Positions 44,394 through 54,821 are shown, numbered from the stretch's first letter. The stretch is DNA of 64,000 nucleotides from Bradyrhizobium sp. CCBAU 53421 (GCF_015291625.1 NZ_CP030047.1:5766001-5830000), one strand, 5' to 3'. Notes: generated by a model from the letters alone, not told the origin. Made by a program: numbers and translations.

Positions 44394-45014
44394 ATGTCCG
44401 AACTGTTTACACTCGACGCCCTCAGCGCGTTGCTGCAGGTCGTCGTCATCGACCTCGTGCTGGCCGGCGACAACGCAGTCGTGATCGGCCTCGCCGCGGC
44501 CGGCCTGCCGGCGAAGCAACGCGGCAAGGCGATCCTGATCGGCATCGGTGCCGCGACGCTGCTGCGCATCCTGTTCGCGCTGCTCACCACGCAATTGATG
44601 CAGATCGTCGGCCTGCTATTGGCCGGCGGCATCCTGCTGCTGTGGGTGTGCTGGAAGATGTGGCGCGAGCTGCGTTCGACCATGCATGAGACCACGGCGG
44701 CAGATGGCACCGATGGCGCCGAGGGCCAGCGCAAGACGCTGTGGCAAGCGACGACGCAGATCATCGTCGCCGACGTCTCGATGTCGCTCGACAACGTGCT
44801 CGCGGTTGCCGGCGCGGCGCGCGAGCAGCCGATCGTGCTGGTGTTCGGCCTCGCGCTCTCGATCGCGATGATGGGCGCCGCCGCCACCTTCATCGCAAAG
44901 CTCTTACAGAACCACCGCTGGATCGCCTATGTCGGCCTTGCCGTGATCCTCTATGTCGCCGTCGACATGACCATTCGCGGCGCGTCCGAGATCGCGAAGG
45001 TCGCGCCGGTCTGA
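44394..45014 (+). CDS. TerC-family integral membrane protein
   Basis: 206 aa from ATG 44394 (ribosome site GGGGAG). About seven membrane helices. Two conserved acidic helices carry D-L-V-L-A-G-D-N-A and V-S-M-S-L-D-N-V, the signature pair of TerC/YjbE-type proteins, now linked to manganese or metal efflux. The short Ser/Thr/Glu-rich loop in the middle (about 95-120) fits the YjbE group. A structured leader precedes the gene. The metal substrate is inferred from the family. Confidence 0.9.
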   Translation: MSELFTLDALSALLQVVVIDLVLAGDNAVVIGLAAAGLPAKQRGKAILIGIGAATLLRILFALLTTQLMQIVGLLLAGGILLLWVCWKMWRELRSTMHETTAADGTDGAEGQRKTLWQATTQIIVADVSMSLDNVLAVAGAAREQPIVLVFGLALSIAMMGAAATFIAKLLQNHRWIAYVGLAVILYVAVDMTIRGASEIAKVAPV

Positions 45015-45030
45015 CGGCCGCAAGCAAAAC

Positions 45031-45050
45031 GGCGGGCCTGAAGGCCCGCC
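45031..45050. terminator. Hairpin GGCGGGCC-TGAA-GGCCCGCC
   Basis: 8-bp perfect GC-rich stem with a TGAA tetraloop, 17 bp after the TerC stop and 29 bp before the end of the convergent RraA-like gene. There is no T-run, but position and strength fit a bidirectional terminator. Confidence 0.7.
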
Positions 45051-45078
45051 GCTCCGCAAATAGACAGTGCGCGTAGCG

Positions 45079-45798
45079 TCAGTGGATTTCCGCCGAACGC
45101 TTCAGGGCTTCCTTCAGCTTCTCGAGCGAGAAGTCCTTGGAGCGCGCGATGTCCAGGATCGGGGTCTCGCGGCGGCCGCACAACTCGGCAGCCTCGGGCA
45201 GCTTGGCCGCGACATCATAGGGGATCACGATCGCGCCGTGGCTGTCGGCGTGGATCAGGTCGTCGGAGCGCACCGTCATGCCGGCAACGCGGACCTCGCC
45301 GCCAAAACTTTCGGCATGCACCCAGGCATGCGACGGGCCGATCGAGCCGGCCAGCGCCTGGAAGCCCGGCGCCCATTGCGGAATGTCGCGGATCGAGCCG
45401 TCGGTGATGACGCCGAGGCAGCCCAGCGCCTTGTGCACGGCGCTCTGCACCTCACCCCAGAACGCACCGTAGCCGACGTCGGGACCGTCGATGTCCTGGA
45501 TGACGGAGATGCGCGGACCGAAGCCGGTGCCGACATATTCGTAATAGTCGATGCGGCGCTTCGATTGCTCCTCGGCCGAGAGGCCGGACTTCAGCACCGA
45601 GCGGATCGCGACCGTGCGCGCATAGCCGACGATCGGCGGCAAGGTCGGGAACGGGCAGACCAGCGGCTTCACGGTGTAGCCGATCAGACGGCGCTCCGGC
45701 GCCACGATCTCCATCGCGTTGCAGATCGTCGGCGTATCATAGCGCGCCAACGCCTCGAGGACGGAAGCAGGCAGCGGGGCGGAAGCGGATGTCGTCAC
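45079..45798 (-). CDS. RraA-like / HMG aldolase-type family protein
   Basis: 239 aa. The fold is marked by T-P-T-I-C-N-A-M-E near residue 22, by G-V-I-T-D-G-S-I-R-D (conserved G, D and R-D of the family) and by D-L-I-H-A-D-S-H-G. Family members include 4-hydroxy-4-methyl-2-oxoglutarate aldolases and RNase E inhibitors. The Arg-Asp pair suggests a lyase rather than an RNase regulator. Substrate unknown. Confidence 0.85.
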   Translation of the reverse strand: MTTSASAPLPASVLEALARYDTPTICNAMEIVAPERRLIGYTVKPLVCPFPTLPPIVGYARTVAIRSVLKSGLSAEEQSKRRIDYYEYVGTGFGPRISVIQDIDGPDVGYGAFWGEVQSAVHKALGCLGVITDGSIRDIPQWAPGFQALAGSIGPSHAWVHAESFGGEVRVAGMTVRSDDLIHADSHGAIVIPYDVAAKLPEAAELCGRRETPILDIARSKDFSLEKLKEALKRSAEIH

Positions 45799-45825
45799 GG
45801 CGTTTCTCTCCTGATTTTTGGTGTC

Positions 45826-45925
45826 AGATCATGATGCGTTTCCACGGAAACGCATCATGATCTCATTTCCTTGTTTGAGCATGATCTTGCCGGAAAACCG
45901 GTCTCCACTTTTCCGGATCATGCTC
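45826..45925. repeat. Two strong palindromes upstream of the RraA-like gene
   Basis: First: AGATCATGATGCGTTTCC and its perfect reverse complement, 18 bp arms with a 2-nt spacer (45826-45863). Second: GAGCATGATC / GATCATGCTC enclosing CCGGAAAA-type arms (45877-45925), related to the element at 44115. They occupy the 347-bp gap between RraA and pssA with a third element at 46028. Confidence 0.8.
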
Positions 45926-46027
45926 GAGCGGGCCGTCTCAGCCTATAGCCGAGATCGCAGGCGAACCCAACCGAGCCACGCTCATGGCTGATATTTGGGA
46001 GAGGAGGACGCACGCAGCTCCATCACC

Positions 46028-46131
46028 GTCACCCTGAGGTGGCCGCTTCTTCAGCGGCCCTCGAAGGGTCGACGGCCCCGCTGGTGGCCGTCCATCCTTC
46101 GAGACGCGCTACGCGCTCCTCAGGATGACGG
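46028..46131. repeat. Interspersed palindromic element (GTCACCCTGAGGTGGCCGC family)
   Basis: Starts GTCACCCTGAGG and ends CCTCAGGATGACG, with internal hairpins (GGCCGCTTCTTCAGCGGCC; GAGACGCGCTACGCGCTC). A related copy lies at 50687-50790. It sits just after the pssA stop. Confidence 0.75.
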
Positions 46132-46145
46132 GGCCGGCAGGTGTG

Positions 46146-47027
46146 TCAGTGCAGATGCGTCGGACGATCGTCGCGGTCCGTGTCAGTGCCCTGCGGCGTG
46201 TAGGGAGCCGCAGGCGACGCCGCCACCGGCGCACTCGCACCCTGCGTCTGCGCCGCGAGCTGGCGCTCCTGGTCGCGATAGGACTTCCAGCCCCAGGGCA
46301 GGCTGATCAAATAGGCGACCGAGCCCGCCGACAGGATGTGCCAGGGATAGCCGATCAGCAGCGCGACGAAGAACACCACGGCAACGAACACCGGCAGCAC
46401 CATCTCCGGCGGCACGCGCATCTTCACGGTCTTGCCGGAGAACACCGGCAGTCGCGACACCATCAGGAAGGCGATCAAGAGCGTGTAGAACGCCGTCAGC
46501 GTCGCCGGCGGCATCGGCACGCCGAGGAAGGCGAGATAGATCGGCAGCAGCACAGTGATCGCACCGGCCGGCGCCGGCACGCCGGTGAAATAGTTGGCGG
46601 CGAAGGCCGGCTTGTTGGGGTCGTCGATCGAGGCGTTGAAGCGCGCTAGCCGCAGGCCGCCCGAGATCGCGAACACCATCGCGGCGATCCAGCCGCCATT
46701 GTTCAGCTCATGCAGCTGCCAGAAGTACAGGATCAGGCCCGGCGCGACGCCGAAATTGACGAAATCGGCGAGGCTGTCGAGCTCGGCGCCGAATTTCGAC
46801 TGGCCCTTGATCATGCGGGCGACGCGGCCATCGATGCCGTCGAGGATCGCGGCGAACACGATGGCGGCGACCGCAAGCTCCATCCGCCCTTCCGTCGATA
46901 GCCGGATCGCGGTGAGGCCGGCGCAGATCGCCAGCAGCGTGATCATGTTCGGCACCAGCATCCGCACCGGGATCGGGCGGAACCGGCGGCGGCGCAACTC
47001 GCTGGAATTGGGATCGAATGGCATCAT
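46146..47027 (-). CDS. pssA: CDP-diacylglycerol--serine O-phosphatidyltransferase
   Basis: 293 aa. The CDP-alcohol phosphotransferase signature D-G-x2-A-R-x8-G-x3-D-x3-D spans 66-88. About seven membrane helices follow, and the C-terminal tail is disordered (Ala/Pro/Asp-rich). It makes phosphatidylserine from CDP-diacylglycerol and serine. It lies 76 bp after psd on the same strand, so the two steps to phosphatidylethanolamine are adjacent. Two consecutive ATG codons are possible starts; I used the first (47027). Confidence 0.95.
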   Translation of the reverse strand: MMPFDPNSSELRRRRFRPIPVRMLVPNMITLLAICAGLTAIRLSTEGRMELAVAAIVFAAILDGIDGRVARMIKGQSKFGAELDSLADFVNFGVAPGLILYFWQLHELNNGGWIAAMVFAISGGLRLARFNASIDDPNKPAFAANYFTGVPAPAGAITVLLPIYLAFLGVPMPPATLTAFYTLLIAFLMVSRLPVFSGKTVKMRVPPEMVLPVFVAVVFFVALLIGYPWHILSAGSVAYLISLPWGWKSYRDQERQLAAQTQGASAPVAASPAAPYTPQGTDTDRDDRPTHLH

Positions 47028-47103
47028 GGTTCTGCAATATAGCAAGCATGGCCCGGCTCCGCCATTGCGACGGGAACCGGCTGATCAAGCTGGCGGAACA
47101 GAG

Positions 47104-47802
47104 TTAATCGGCGCGGTAGGTGCGGCCCGGATCGGCGTTGCGGAAATCCGCCAGGATGGTCTCGCCGGCGACCGCGGTCTGCCCCTCGGAGACCAGGGCC
47201 TTGGTGCCTTCGGGCAGGTAAACGTCGAGCCGCGAGCCGAACCGGATCAGGCCGAAGCGTTCGCCGGCGCCGATCGACTGGCCCTCCTTGACGAAGCAGA
47301 CGATGCGGCGCGCCACGAGGCCGGCGATCTGGACCACGCCGATGCGGCCGTTGGCGCTCGAGATCACTAGCGAGTTGCGCTCATTGTCCTCGCTCGCCTT
47401 GTCGAGCTCGGCATTGATGAAGGCGCCGGGCCGGTAGGCGATGCGGTCGATGCGGCCTGCCACCGGGCTGCGGTTCACGTGGCAGTTGAACACGCTCATG
47501 AACACCGAGACCCGCGGCAGCGGCTTGTCGCCGAGACCGAGTTCGGCCGGGGGCAGCGCCTGCACCACCATGGAGACGCGCCCATCGGCCGGCGACACCA
47601 CAATGCCGTCGCGCAATGGCGTCACGCGGACGGGATCGCGGAAGAACAGCGCACACCAGACCGTGAGCAGCGTCCCGATCCAGCCCAGCGGGGTCCAGAT
47701 CCAGAACAGGATCAGGCTCGCCAGAGCGAAGCCGCCAATGAAGGGATAGCCCTCCGGGTGGATCGGCGGGATCTGCGCGCGGATGGAATTGGCGATCGAC
47801 AT
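47104..47802 (-). CDS. psd: Phosphatidylserine decarboxylase proenzyme
   Basis: 232 aa, the short type found in alphaproteobacteria. Self-cleavage occurs at G189-S190 in R-F-G-S-R-L-D, generating the pyruvoyl group of the alpha chain. A membrane anchor lies at about 20-50. It converts phosphatidylserine to phosphatidylethanolamine. I chose ATG 47800-47802; the eight-codon longer frame is Lys/Arg-rich and less likely. Confidence 0.94.
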   Translation of the reverse strand: MSIANSIRAQIPPIHPEGYPFIGGFALASLILFWIWTPLGWIGTLLTVWCALFFRDPVRVTPLRDGIVVSPADGRVSMVVQALPPAELGLGDKPLPRVSVFMSVFNCHVNRSPVAGRIDRIAYRPGAFINAELDKASEDNERNSLVISSANGRIGVVQIAGLVARRIVCFVKEGQSIGAGERFGLIRFGSRLDVYLPEGTKALVSEGQTAVAGETILADFRNADPGRTYRAD

Positions 47803-47855
47803 CAGAGCTCGCTTGCGTTTCCCCACCCCGTTTGGCGGGAGAGGCCCTAAATCGA

Positions 47856-49844
47856 CTATTCCGCGGCGGTCGGCAAGGGCTTCTCGCCGCCAACCGGGGC
47901 GGAATCCTCCGACGATTCAGTGACTGCCGGCGGCAGCCGATTCGGCGCGGAGCCATCGTCGCCGACCTGGGCGAGCCGTTCGCGGGCCTCCTCAGCTTCG
48001 CGCTGCCGGTTCCACATGCTGGCATAGAGGCCGTCGGCCGCCAAAAGCCGCGCGTGGGTGCCGCGCTCGGCGATCCGGCCCTGATCCAGCACGATGATCT
48101 CGTCGGCGCCGACGATGGTCGACAGCCGGTGCGCGATCACCAGCGAGGTGCGGTTGCGCGAAACCCGCTCCAGCGCGCCCTGAATCTCGTGCTCGGTGTG
48201 GCTGTCGAGCGCGGAGGTCGCCTCGTCCAGCACCAGGATCGGCGGCGCCTTCAACACCGTGCGCGCGATCGCGACACGCTGCTTCTCGCCGCCCGAGAGT
48301 TTCAGGCCGCGTTCGCCGACCTGGGTCTCGTAACCCTGCGGCGACATCCGGATGAAGCCGTCGATCTGCGCCAGCCGCGCCGCCTCCTCCACCTCGTCGT
48401 CGCCGGCATCCCAGCGGCCATAGCGGATGTTGTAACGGATGGTGTCGTTGAACAGCACGGTGTCCTGCGGCACCATGCCGATCGCCGAGCGCAGCGAGGC
48501 CTGGGTCACGGTCTTGATGTCCTGGCCGTCGATCAGGATGCGGCCGCTCGATACATCATAGAGCCGGAACAACAGCCGCGAGATCGTCGACTTGCCGGCA
48601 CCGGACGGACCGACGATCGCGACCGTCTTGCCGGCCGGCACCTCGAAGCTCAGGCCCTTGAGGATCTGCCGGTCCGCCTCATAGGCGAAGCGGACGTCCT
48701 CGAAGCGCACGCTACCGGACGACACCACGAGCGGCTTGGCGCCCGGCACGTCCTTCACCTCGGGATCGCGCGCCAGCACGTCGAACATCTTCTCGATGTC
48801 GATGATCGCCTGCTTGATCTCGCGGTAGACCATGCCCATGAAGTTCAGCGGCTGGTAGAGCTGGATCATCATCGAATTGATCAGCACGAAATCGCCGATG
48901 GTGTGGGTGCCGTTGCGGATACCGAACGCGCACATCAGCATGGTCGCGGTCAGCCCCGCGGTGAAGATGATCGCCTGCCCGGTATTGAGCACGGCGAGCG
49001 AGGTATAGGTCTTCACGCTGGCCTGCTCGTAGCGCTCCATCGAGCGATCGTAGCGCCGCGCCTCGCGCTCCTCGGCGCCGAAATACTTCACTGTCTCGTA
49101 GTTGAGCAGCGAGTCGATTGCCTTGGTGTTCGCCTCGGTGTCGGAATCGTTCATCTTGCGGCGGATCTCGATCCGCCACTCGGTCGCGATGTAGGTGTAG
49201 TACATGAACACGACGACCGTGATCAGCACCGCGAGCACGTAGCGCCAGTCGAACTGCCACAGCAGCACCGCCGCCAGCAGCGTGACCTCCACGATGGTCG
49301 GGATCAGCTGCAGGATCACCATCCGCACGATGGTCTCGATGCCGGAGCGGCCGCGCTCCAGCACGCGGGTCAGGCCGCCGGTCTTGCGCTCGAGGTGGAA
49401 ACGCAGCGACAGCTCGTGCATGTGCACGAAGGTGATGTAGGCGAGCCGCCGCACCGCGTGCATTGCGACGCGGGCGAAGATGCCGTCGCGCCACTGCGTC
49501 AGCACCGCCATGATGATGCGCACCGCGCCGTAGCTGATCGTCATCAGCACCGGCGAGGCGATCAGCCAGACCACCCAGTTCGAGGTCGCGACCGGCGCCG
49601 ATCCCGTGCCGTTCAGCGCATCGATCGCCCATTTGAAGGTGAACGGAACCGACAGCGTCGCGAGCTTGGCGAACAGCAGCAGCACCACCGACCAGATCAC
49701 GCGCATCTTCAGATCAGCGCGATCGCCGGGCCAGATGTGGGGCCAGAGATGTACGAGGGTGCCGAGCAGCGTCCCCTTCTCGGCCGCCGGCGTCGTGGCC
49801 GTCGGCTGACCGGCAGCGGTCACAGTCTGTTGCGGTGGCACCAT
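47856..49844 (-). CDS. ATM1/HMT1-type ABC transporter (fused permease-ATPase)
   Basis: 662 aa half-transporter: six membrane helices (about 45-330) then an ATPase domain. Walker [10 protein letters not shown] is near 430, the signature L-S-G-G-E-K-Q-R follows, and Walker B is [12 protein letters not shown]. The motif [11 protein letters not shown] in the permease part is typical of the ATM1 (mitochondrial/bacterial glutathione-related exporter) branch. It would export glutathione-type or metal-thiol compounds. It precedes psd with a 53-bp gap. Confidence 0.92.
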   Translation of the reverse strand: MVPPQQTVTAAGQPTATTPAAEKGTLLGTLVHLWPHIWPGDRADLKMRVIWSVVLLLFAKLATLSVPFTFKWAIDALNGTGSAPVATSNWVVWLIASPVLMTISYGAVRIIMAVLTQWRDGIFARVAMHAVRRLAYITFVHMHELSLRFHLERKTGGLTRVLERGRSGIETIVRMVILQLIPTIVEVTLLAAVLLWQFDWRYVLAVLITVVVFMYYTYIATEWRIEIRRKMNDSDTEANTKAIDSLLNYETVKYFGAEEREARRYDRSMERYEQASVKTYTSLAVLNTGQAIIFTAGLTATMLMCAFGIRNGTHTIGDFVLINSMMIQLYQPLNFMGMVYREIKQAIIDIEKMFDVLARDPEVKDVPGAKPLVVSSGSVRFEDVRFAYEADRQILKGLSFEVPAGKTVAIVGPSGAGKSTISRLLFRLYDVSSGRILIDGQDIKTVTQASLRSAIGMVPQDTVLFNDTIRYNIRYGRWDAGDDEVEEAARLAQIDGFIRMSPQGYETQVGERGLKLSGGEKQRVAIARTVLKAPPILVLDEATSALDSHTEHEIQGALERVSRNRTSLVIAHRLSTIVGADEIIVLDQGRIAERGTHARLLAADGLYASMWNRQREAEEARERLAQVGDDGSAPNRLPPAVTESSEDSAPVGGEKPLPTAAE

Positions 49845-50057
49845 CAGGAGCCCGCTCTCGCCGTCATGGCGCGGCGGTCCGCTGCCACATCTTGTCCACG
49901 ATTTGCCATTGTGCCCGTCATATAGATCGTTTGAACGCGGCGTACAGGCTTATGACGAAAATTGTTCCCGATTCGCGGGAATTTACGGGATTTTATGGCC
50001 CTCAATCCCCATATGCGAGTCTTGACCCTGTTTACGCTGCAGTGCCACAAGGATCGT

Positions 50058-50663
50058 ATGAACCAAATCAAGACTGTCTGTGTTTATTGCGGCTCCGGCC
50101 CCGGTAACAATCCCCGCTTCGTTGAAGCTGCCATCGCACTCGGCAAGGCCTTTGCCGACAACAACGTGCGCCTGGTCTATGGCGGCGGCTCGATCGGCCT
50201 GATGGGCGCGGTCGCGAAATCCACCCTCGATCATGGCGGCTCCGTCACCGGCATCATTCCGGAATTCCTGCGGGCGCGCGAGAATGCGCTGACCTCGATT
50301 CAGGAAATGATCGTCACCCCCGACATGCATGAGCGCAAGCGGCTGATGTTCGAGCGCTCCGATGCGTTCGTGGCACTGCCCGGCGGCATCGGCACGCTGG
50401 AGGAACTGGTCGAGCAATTGACCTGGCAGCAGCTCGGCCGTCACTCCAAGCCGATCCTGCTCGCCAACATCGACAACTTCTGGGAGCCCCTGCTCTCGCT
50501 GTTGAACCATATGTGCACGACCGAGTTCATCCGCCCGACGCTGCCGATCAACGTACTGATGGCCGACCGCGTCGACGACATCCTGCCGCGGCTGCGTTCC
50601 GCAGTGGCCGGCAAGCCGGCGGCCGCGAAGGAGCTCGCCCCCGAAGTGGCGCGGCGGCTCTGA
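50058..50663 (+). CDS. LOG-family phosphoribohydrolase (TIGR00730)
   Basis: 201 aa from ATG 50058. Rossmann-like fold with V-Y-C-G-S-G, G-G-G-S-I-G-L-M-G, and the family motif P-G-G-I-G-T-L-E-E at 108-116. LOG enzymes release free bases from nucleoside 5'-monophosphates and activate cytokinins in plants and some bacteria. In a rhizobial context cytokinin release is possible but unproven. Confidence 0.9.
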   Translation: MNQIKTVCVYCGSGPGNNPRFVEAAIALGKAFADNNVRLVYGGGSIGLMGAVAKSTLDHGGSVTGIIPEFLRARENALTSIQEMIVTPDMHERKRLMFERSDAFVALPGGIGTLEELVEQLTWQQLGRHSKPILLANIDNFWEPLLSLLNHMCTTEFIRPTLPINVLMADRVDDILPRLRSAVAGKPAAAKELAPEVARRL

Positions 50664-50686
50664 CCATCCGAGCGCGAATTCGATCC

Positions 50687-50790
50687 GTCATGCTGAGGAG
50701 GCCGCGCAGCGGCCGTCTCGAAGCATGCACGGCCCGGCTGGTGGCCGTTCGCCCTTCGAGGCTCGCTCCGCTCGCACCTCAGGACGACGG
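50687..50790. repeat. Interspersed palindromic element (second copy of the 46028 family)
   Basis: Starts GTCATGCTGAGGAGGCCGC and ends CACCTCAGGACGACGG. Internal hairpins include GGCCGCGCAGCGGCC and GAGGCTCGCTCCGCTCG-type arms. It sits between convergent genes. Confidence 0.75.
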
Positions 50791-50819
50791 GGTGAGATGA
50801 GTGCTCGTCACAGCCCAAA

Positions 50820-51197
50820 TCATGCACTCGGAAACGTCACGGCCTCGATGCGGTTGCCGTCGGGATCGAGGACGAAGGCGGCGTAGTAGCGCACGCGGTC
50901 GTGCGGGCGCAGGCCCGGGGGACCATCGGAGAGACCGCCTGACGCCAGCGCGGCGGCGTGGAAGGCATCGACCTCGGCGGTGGTTTTCGCGCGCAGGCAG
51001 ATATGGCTGCCGCTCTCATGCGCGACATGCGCCATCGTGGCGCGCAGATTGATCCAGAACTCGGGATAGGCCTTGCCGAAACCGATCGTCGCCGGCCGCG
51101 TGACGAGACGGCTCAGGCCGAGCGCGGCCAGCGTCGGTTCATAGAACCGCGCCGCGCGCTCGAGATCGCGGACGCCGACGGAGACGTGGTCGATCAT
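50820..51197 (-). CDS. VOC/glyoxalase-superfamily protein
   Basis: 125 aa. It begins M-I-D-H-V-S-V-G-V-R-D-L-E-R-A-A-R-F-Y and ends D-P-D-G-N-R-I-E-A-V, the usual beta-alpha-beta3 modules with a His and Glu metal pair. It may be a small dioxygenase, a lyase or an antibiotic-binding protein; the substrate is unknown. I chose the ATG at 51195-51197; the earlier one adds a Lys/Arg tail outside the family. Confidence 0.83.
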   Translation of the reverse strand: MIDHVSVGVRDLERAARFYEPTLAALGLSRLVTRPATIGFGKAYPEFWINLRATMAHVAHESGSHICLRAKTTAEVDAFHAAALASGGLSDGPPGLRPHDRVRYYAAFVLDPDGNRIEAVTFPSA

Positions 51198-51216
51198 GGG
51201 CCTCCCCTTCCCGGTT

Positions 51217-51296
51217 GTCATTCCGGGATGGTCCGCAGGACCAGACCCGGAATCTCGAGATTCCGGGTTCGATGCTTCGCATCGCCCCGGAATGAC
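51217..51296. repeat. Interspersed palindromic element (GTCATTCCGGG family)
   Basis: It contains a perfect 22-bp palindrome centred on CTCGAG (51246-51267). Its right end GCCCCGGAATGAC is the same as in the element at 37866-37966. It lies between the VOC gene start and the cimA stop. Confidence 0.8.
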
Positions 51297-51307
51297 GGAT
51301 CAATCAC

Positions 51308-52906
51308 TCACGGCTGCGCGCCCGACTTCACCAACTTGTAAAACACCGAATCCATCAGCGCCTGGAACGAGGCGTCGATGATGTTGGGCGAGACGCCGAC
51401 CGTGGTCCAGCTCTCGCCGGTCTCGTCCTCGCTTTCGATCAGCACGCGCGTGACCGCCTCGGTGCCGCCATTGAGGATACGCACGCGGTAGTCGATCAGC
51501 TTCAGGCCATCGATGTATTTCTGGTACTTGCCGAGGTCCTTGCGCAGCGCCACGTCGAGCGCGTTGACCGGACCGTTGCCTTCGGCGGCCGAGATCAGCC
51601 GCTCGCCGTCGACGTCGACCTTCACCACCGCGAGCGCCACCGTGACACGCTGGCCGTTGGCGTTGTAGCGCTGCTCGACATTGACGTCGAACTGCTCGAC
51701 CTTGAAATATTCCGGCACCTTGCCGAGCGTGCGGCGCGCCAAGAGGTCGAACGACGCATTGGCGGATTCATAGGCAAAGCCTGCGGCCTCGCGCTCCTTC
51801 AACTCCTCGACCAGCCGCGTCAGCCGCGGGTCGCTCTTGTCATAGGCGATGCCGGCGCGGTCGAGCTCGGCCATCACGTTGGAACGGCCGGCCTGATCGG
51901 AGACCAGCACCTTGCGATGGTTGCCGACGGAATCCGGCAGCACGTGCTCATAAGTCTGCGGATCCTTCATCACGGCCGAGGCATGGATGCCGGTTTTGGT
52001 GACGAAGGCGCTCTCGCCGACATAAGCGGCATGCCGGTTCGGCGCGCGGTTCAGCATGTCGTCGAGCGTGCGCGACACCTTCACCAGCGTCGCCAGCTTC
52101 TCCGTGGTGACGCCGATCTCGAATTTTTCGGCAAATTCCCGCTTCAGCTTGAGGGTCGGGATCAGCGAGCAGAGATTGGCGTTGCCGCAGCGCTCGCCGA
52201 GGCCGTTGAGCGTGCCCTGGATCTGCCGCGCGCCGGCGCGCACCGCAGCCAGCGAATTGGCCACCGCCTGCTCGGTGTCGTTATGGGCGTGGATGCCGAC
52301 ATGGGCGCCGGGCACCTGCTTGACGACATCGGCGACGATGGTCTCGATCTCATGCGGCATGGTGCCGCCATTGGTGTCGCACAGCACCACCCAGCGCGCG
52401 CCGGCCTCATGGGCGGCTTTGGCGCAGGCGAGCGCGTAGTCGCGGTTCTCCTTGTAGCCGTCGAAGAAATGCTCGCAGTCGACCATCACCTCGCGGCCGA
52501 GCGCCTTGGCGGCCGCGACGCTGTCGCGGATCGAGGCGAGGTTCTCCTCGTTGGTGGTCTCGAGCGCGACGCGGACCTGATAGGCGGAGGACTTTGCGAC
52601 GAAGCAGATCGCGTCCGCTTTGGCCTCGAGGATGCCGGCGAGCCCCGGATCGTTCGAGGCCGAGCGGCCCGGCCGCCGCGTCATCCCGAACGCGGTGAAG
52701 CGCGCATGGTCGAACGCCGGCTTTTTGCTGAAGAATTCGGTGTCGGTCGGATTGGCGCCGGGATAACCGCCCTCGACATAGTCGATGCCGAGCGCGTCGA
52801 GCATGCCCGCGATCACCTGCTTGTCCTGCAACGTGAAGTCGACGCCATTGGTCTGTGCGCCGTCGCGCAGCGTGGTGTCGAACAGATAGAGGCGCTCGCG
52901 GCTCAT
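51308..52906 (-). CDS. cimA: Citramalate synthase
   Basis: 532 aa. The HMGL-like TIM barrel starts L-F-D-T-T-L-R-D-G-A-Q (8-18) and has the metal-binding H-A-H-N-D motif; a C-terminal LeuA-type allosteric domain follows. It condenses pyruvate and acetyl-CoA to (R)-citramalate for isoleucine synthesis. I chose ATG 52904-52906; it overlaps the stop of the GNAT gene by 4 bp, and cysS lies just before that, giving a three-gene operon. Confidence 0.92.
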   Translation of the reverse strand: MSRERLYLFDTTLRDGAQTNGVDFTLQDKQVIAGMLDALGIDYVEGGYPGANPTDTEFFSKKPAFDHARFTAFGMTRRPGRSASNDPGLAGILEAKADAICFVAKSSAYQVRVALETTNEENLASIRDSVAAAKALGREVMVDCEHFFDGYKENRDYALACAKAAHEAGARWVVLCDTNGGTMPHEIETIVADVVKQVPGAHVGIHAHNDTEQAVANSLAAVRAGARQIQGTLNGLGERCGNANLCSLIPTLKLKREFAEKFEIGVTTEKLATLVKVSRTLDDMLNRAPNRHAAYVGESAFVTKTGIHASAVMKDPQTYEHVLPDSVGNHRKVLVSDQAGRSNVMAELDRAGIAYDKSDPRLTRLVEELKEREAAGFAYESANASFDLLARRTLGKVPEYFKVEQFDVNVEQRYNANGQRVTVALAVVKVDVDGERLISAAEGNGPVNALDVALRKDLGKYQKYIDGLKLIDYRVRILNGGTEAVTRVLIESEDETGESWTTVGVSPNIIDASFQALMDSVFYKLVKSGAQP

Positions 52907-53409
52907 GCGTGGCCTCCAGGCGTCGCAACGCCGTCGAGCTGCTTCTGCATCGTGGTGTTGGCGAGCCATTCGTCGCCGATAGTGACCGAATTGCGCTGCT
53001 GCGCGGCGTAGCCGCGCTTGCGGAAGAATTCGAGCGCGGTGTCGCTGGCATCGACCTTAAGGATCTTGGTGCCGCGGGCACTCGCGATCTTCTCCAGCGC
53101 ATCGCACAGCGCGGCGCCGACGCCCTGCCCCACGGCGCTCGGATGCACATAGAGCATGTCGATGTGATCGGCTCCCTTCAGCGAGGCGAAACCGACCGGC
53201 GCGCCCTGCAAGGTCGCGATCAGCGTGAGCTGCCCGGCGAGCTTCTTGCCGAAGGCCTCCTCGTCATCGGCGGCCATCGCCCATGCTTCCTGCTGCGCCT
53301 CGCTGTAATCGTCGCCGGTCAGGTCCATGATCGACGCCGCGAAGATCGCCGCCAGCAGCGGCGCATCGTCGGGAAGATACGGGCGCAATGCGGGTGCGGA
53401 TCGGCTCAT
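52903..53409 (-). CDS. GNAT-family N-acetyltransferase
   Basis: 168 aa. The acetyl-CoA motif V-G-Q-G-V-G-A-A-L (Q/R-x-x-G-x-G/A type) is near 116-124, with D-M-L-Y-V-H-P before it. The substrate is unknown. It is tightly packed: the start overlaps the cysS stop by 4 bp and its own stop overlaps the cimA start by 4 bp. Confidence 0.88.
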   Translation of the reverse strand: MSRSAPALRPYLPDDAPLLAAIFAASIMDLTGDDYSEAQQEAWAMAADDEEAFGKKLAGQLTLIATLQGAPVGFASLKGADHIDMLYVHPSAVGQGVGAALCDALEKIASARGTKILKVDASDTALEFFRKRGYAAQQRNSVTIGDEWLANTTMQKQLDGVATPGGHA

Positions 53410-54821
53410 CGCGCAACCTCCCAGGTCGTGATCGGCTTTCCTTCGGCATCCTTGCCGTCCTTGATCGCCACGCCCATCGCGGCGAGCTGATCGCGGATCC
53501 GGTCGGATTCCTTGAAGTCCTTCCTCGCACGCGCCGCGGTGCGCTCGGCGATCAGCGCCTCGACGGCGGCGACATCGACGCCGCTGGCCTGCTCCTTGCG
53601 GCCCTTCCACGATGCCGCGCTCTCCGACAGGAAGCCGAGCAGCCGCAGCGAACCGGCAAACTCCTTGCGGGCGGCTTCACTGCTCGCGGCAGCGTTGCGC
53701 AAGCCGTGCAGCACGGCCATCGCCTGCGCGGTGTTGAGGTCGTCGTAGAGCGCCTCGACCATCGACGGCGACGGCGCGCCGGACTCGGCGTCGGCCGCGA
53801 CCGCATACCAGTCGTCGAGCGTCCTTGCAGCTTCTTCCGCACTCTTCAGCGTCCAGTCGAGCGGCGAACGGTAATGCGTCCGCAGCATGCTGAGCCGCAG
53901 CACCTCACCCGGCCAATCGGCCAGGAGATCGCGGATCGTGAAGAAGTTGCCGAGCGACTTCGACATCTTCTCGCTCTCGATCTGCAGAAAGCCGTTGTGC
54001 ATCCAGACATTGGCCATGCGGTCGGTGTGGAACGCGCAGCAGGTCTGCGCGAGCTCGTTCTCATGGTGCGGGAACACCAGGTCGATGCCGCCGCCATGGA
54101 TGTCGAACTTTTCGCCGAGATGCTTCCAGGCCATCGCCGAGCACTCGATATGCCAGCCGGGCCGCCCTTCCACCGCAATGCCTGCGGGCGACGGCCAGGA
54201 CGGCTCACCCGGCTTCGACGGCTTCCACAGCACGAAGTCGGTGTTGTCGCGCTTGTAGGGCGCGACATCGACGCGGGCGCCCGCGATCATCTCGTCGAGC
54301 GAGCGCTTCGACAGCGCGCCGTAGCGCGGCAGCACCGAATTGGCCGCGTTCATCGCCTGCGGCGAGAACAGCACGTGATCCTCGGCGACATAGGCAAAGC
54401 CGCCGCCGACCAGCTTCTCGATGATCGCGCGCATCTCCGGGATGTGCTCTGTGGCGCGCGGCTGCACGGTCGGGGCTAAGCAGCCGAGCGCCGTGACGTC
54501 GTCCTGGTACTGCTGATAGGTCTGCTCGGTGACCTTGCGGATCGCCTCATTCAGGGGGACGCCGGGATAGTCCCGCGCGGCGCGGACGTTGATCTTGTCG
54601 TCGACGTCGGTGATGTTGCGAACGTACTTCACGTGGCCCGCGCCATAGCGATGGCGCAGCACGCGAAACAGCACGTCGAAGACAATAGCCGCCCGGCCGT
54701 TGCCAATATGGGCGAAGTCGTAGACCGTCGGTCCGCAGGCATACATGCCGACATTGTCGGCATCGAGCGGCACGAAGGGCCGCTTCTCCCGGGTCAACGT
54801 ATCGTAGAGGCGCAAATCCAT
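53406..54821 (-). CDS. cysS: Cysteinyl-tRNA synthetase
   Basis: 471 aa. Class I signatures: H-I-G-N at 38-41 preceded by the zinc ligand Cys29, and K-M-S-K-S-L-G-N in the second half; further Zn ligands fit a Cys in E-C-S and the H-H-E-N region. It charges tRNA-Cys. It is the first gene of an operon with a GNAT gene and cimA. A 16-codon ORF with two Cys codons and a strong ribosome site lies 75 bp upstream. Confidence 0.97.
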   Translation of the reverse strand: MDLRLYDTLTREKRPFVPLDADNVGMYACGPTVYDFAHIGNGRAAIVFDVLFRVLRHRYGAGHVKYVRNITDVDDKINVRAARDYPGVPLNEAIRKVTEQTYQQYQDDVTALGCLAPTVQPRATEHIPEMRAIIEKLVGGGFAYVAEDHVLFSPQAMNAANSVLPRYGALSKRSLDEMIAGARVDVAPYKRDNTDFVLWKPSKPGEPSWPSPAGIAVEGRPGWHIECSAMAWKHLGEKFDIHGGGIDLVFPHHENELAQTCCAFHTDRMANVWMHNGFLQIESEKMSKSLGNFFTIRDLLADWPGEVLRLSMLRTHYRSPLDWTLKSAEEAARTLDDWYAVAADAESGAPSPSMVEALYDDLNTAQAMAVLHGLRNAAASSEAARKEFAGSLRLLGFLSESAASWKGRKEQASGVDVAAVEALIAERTAARARKDFKESDRIRDQLAAMGVAIKDGKDAEGKPITTWEVAR

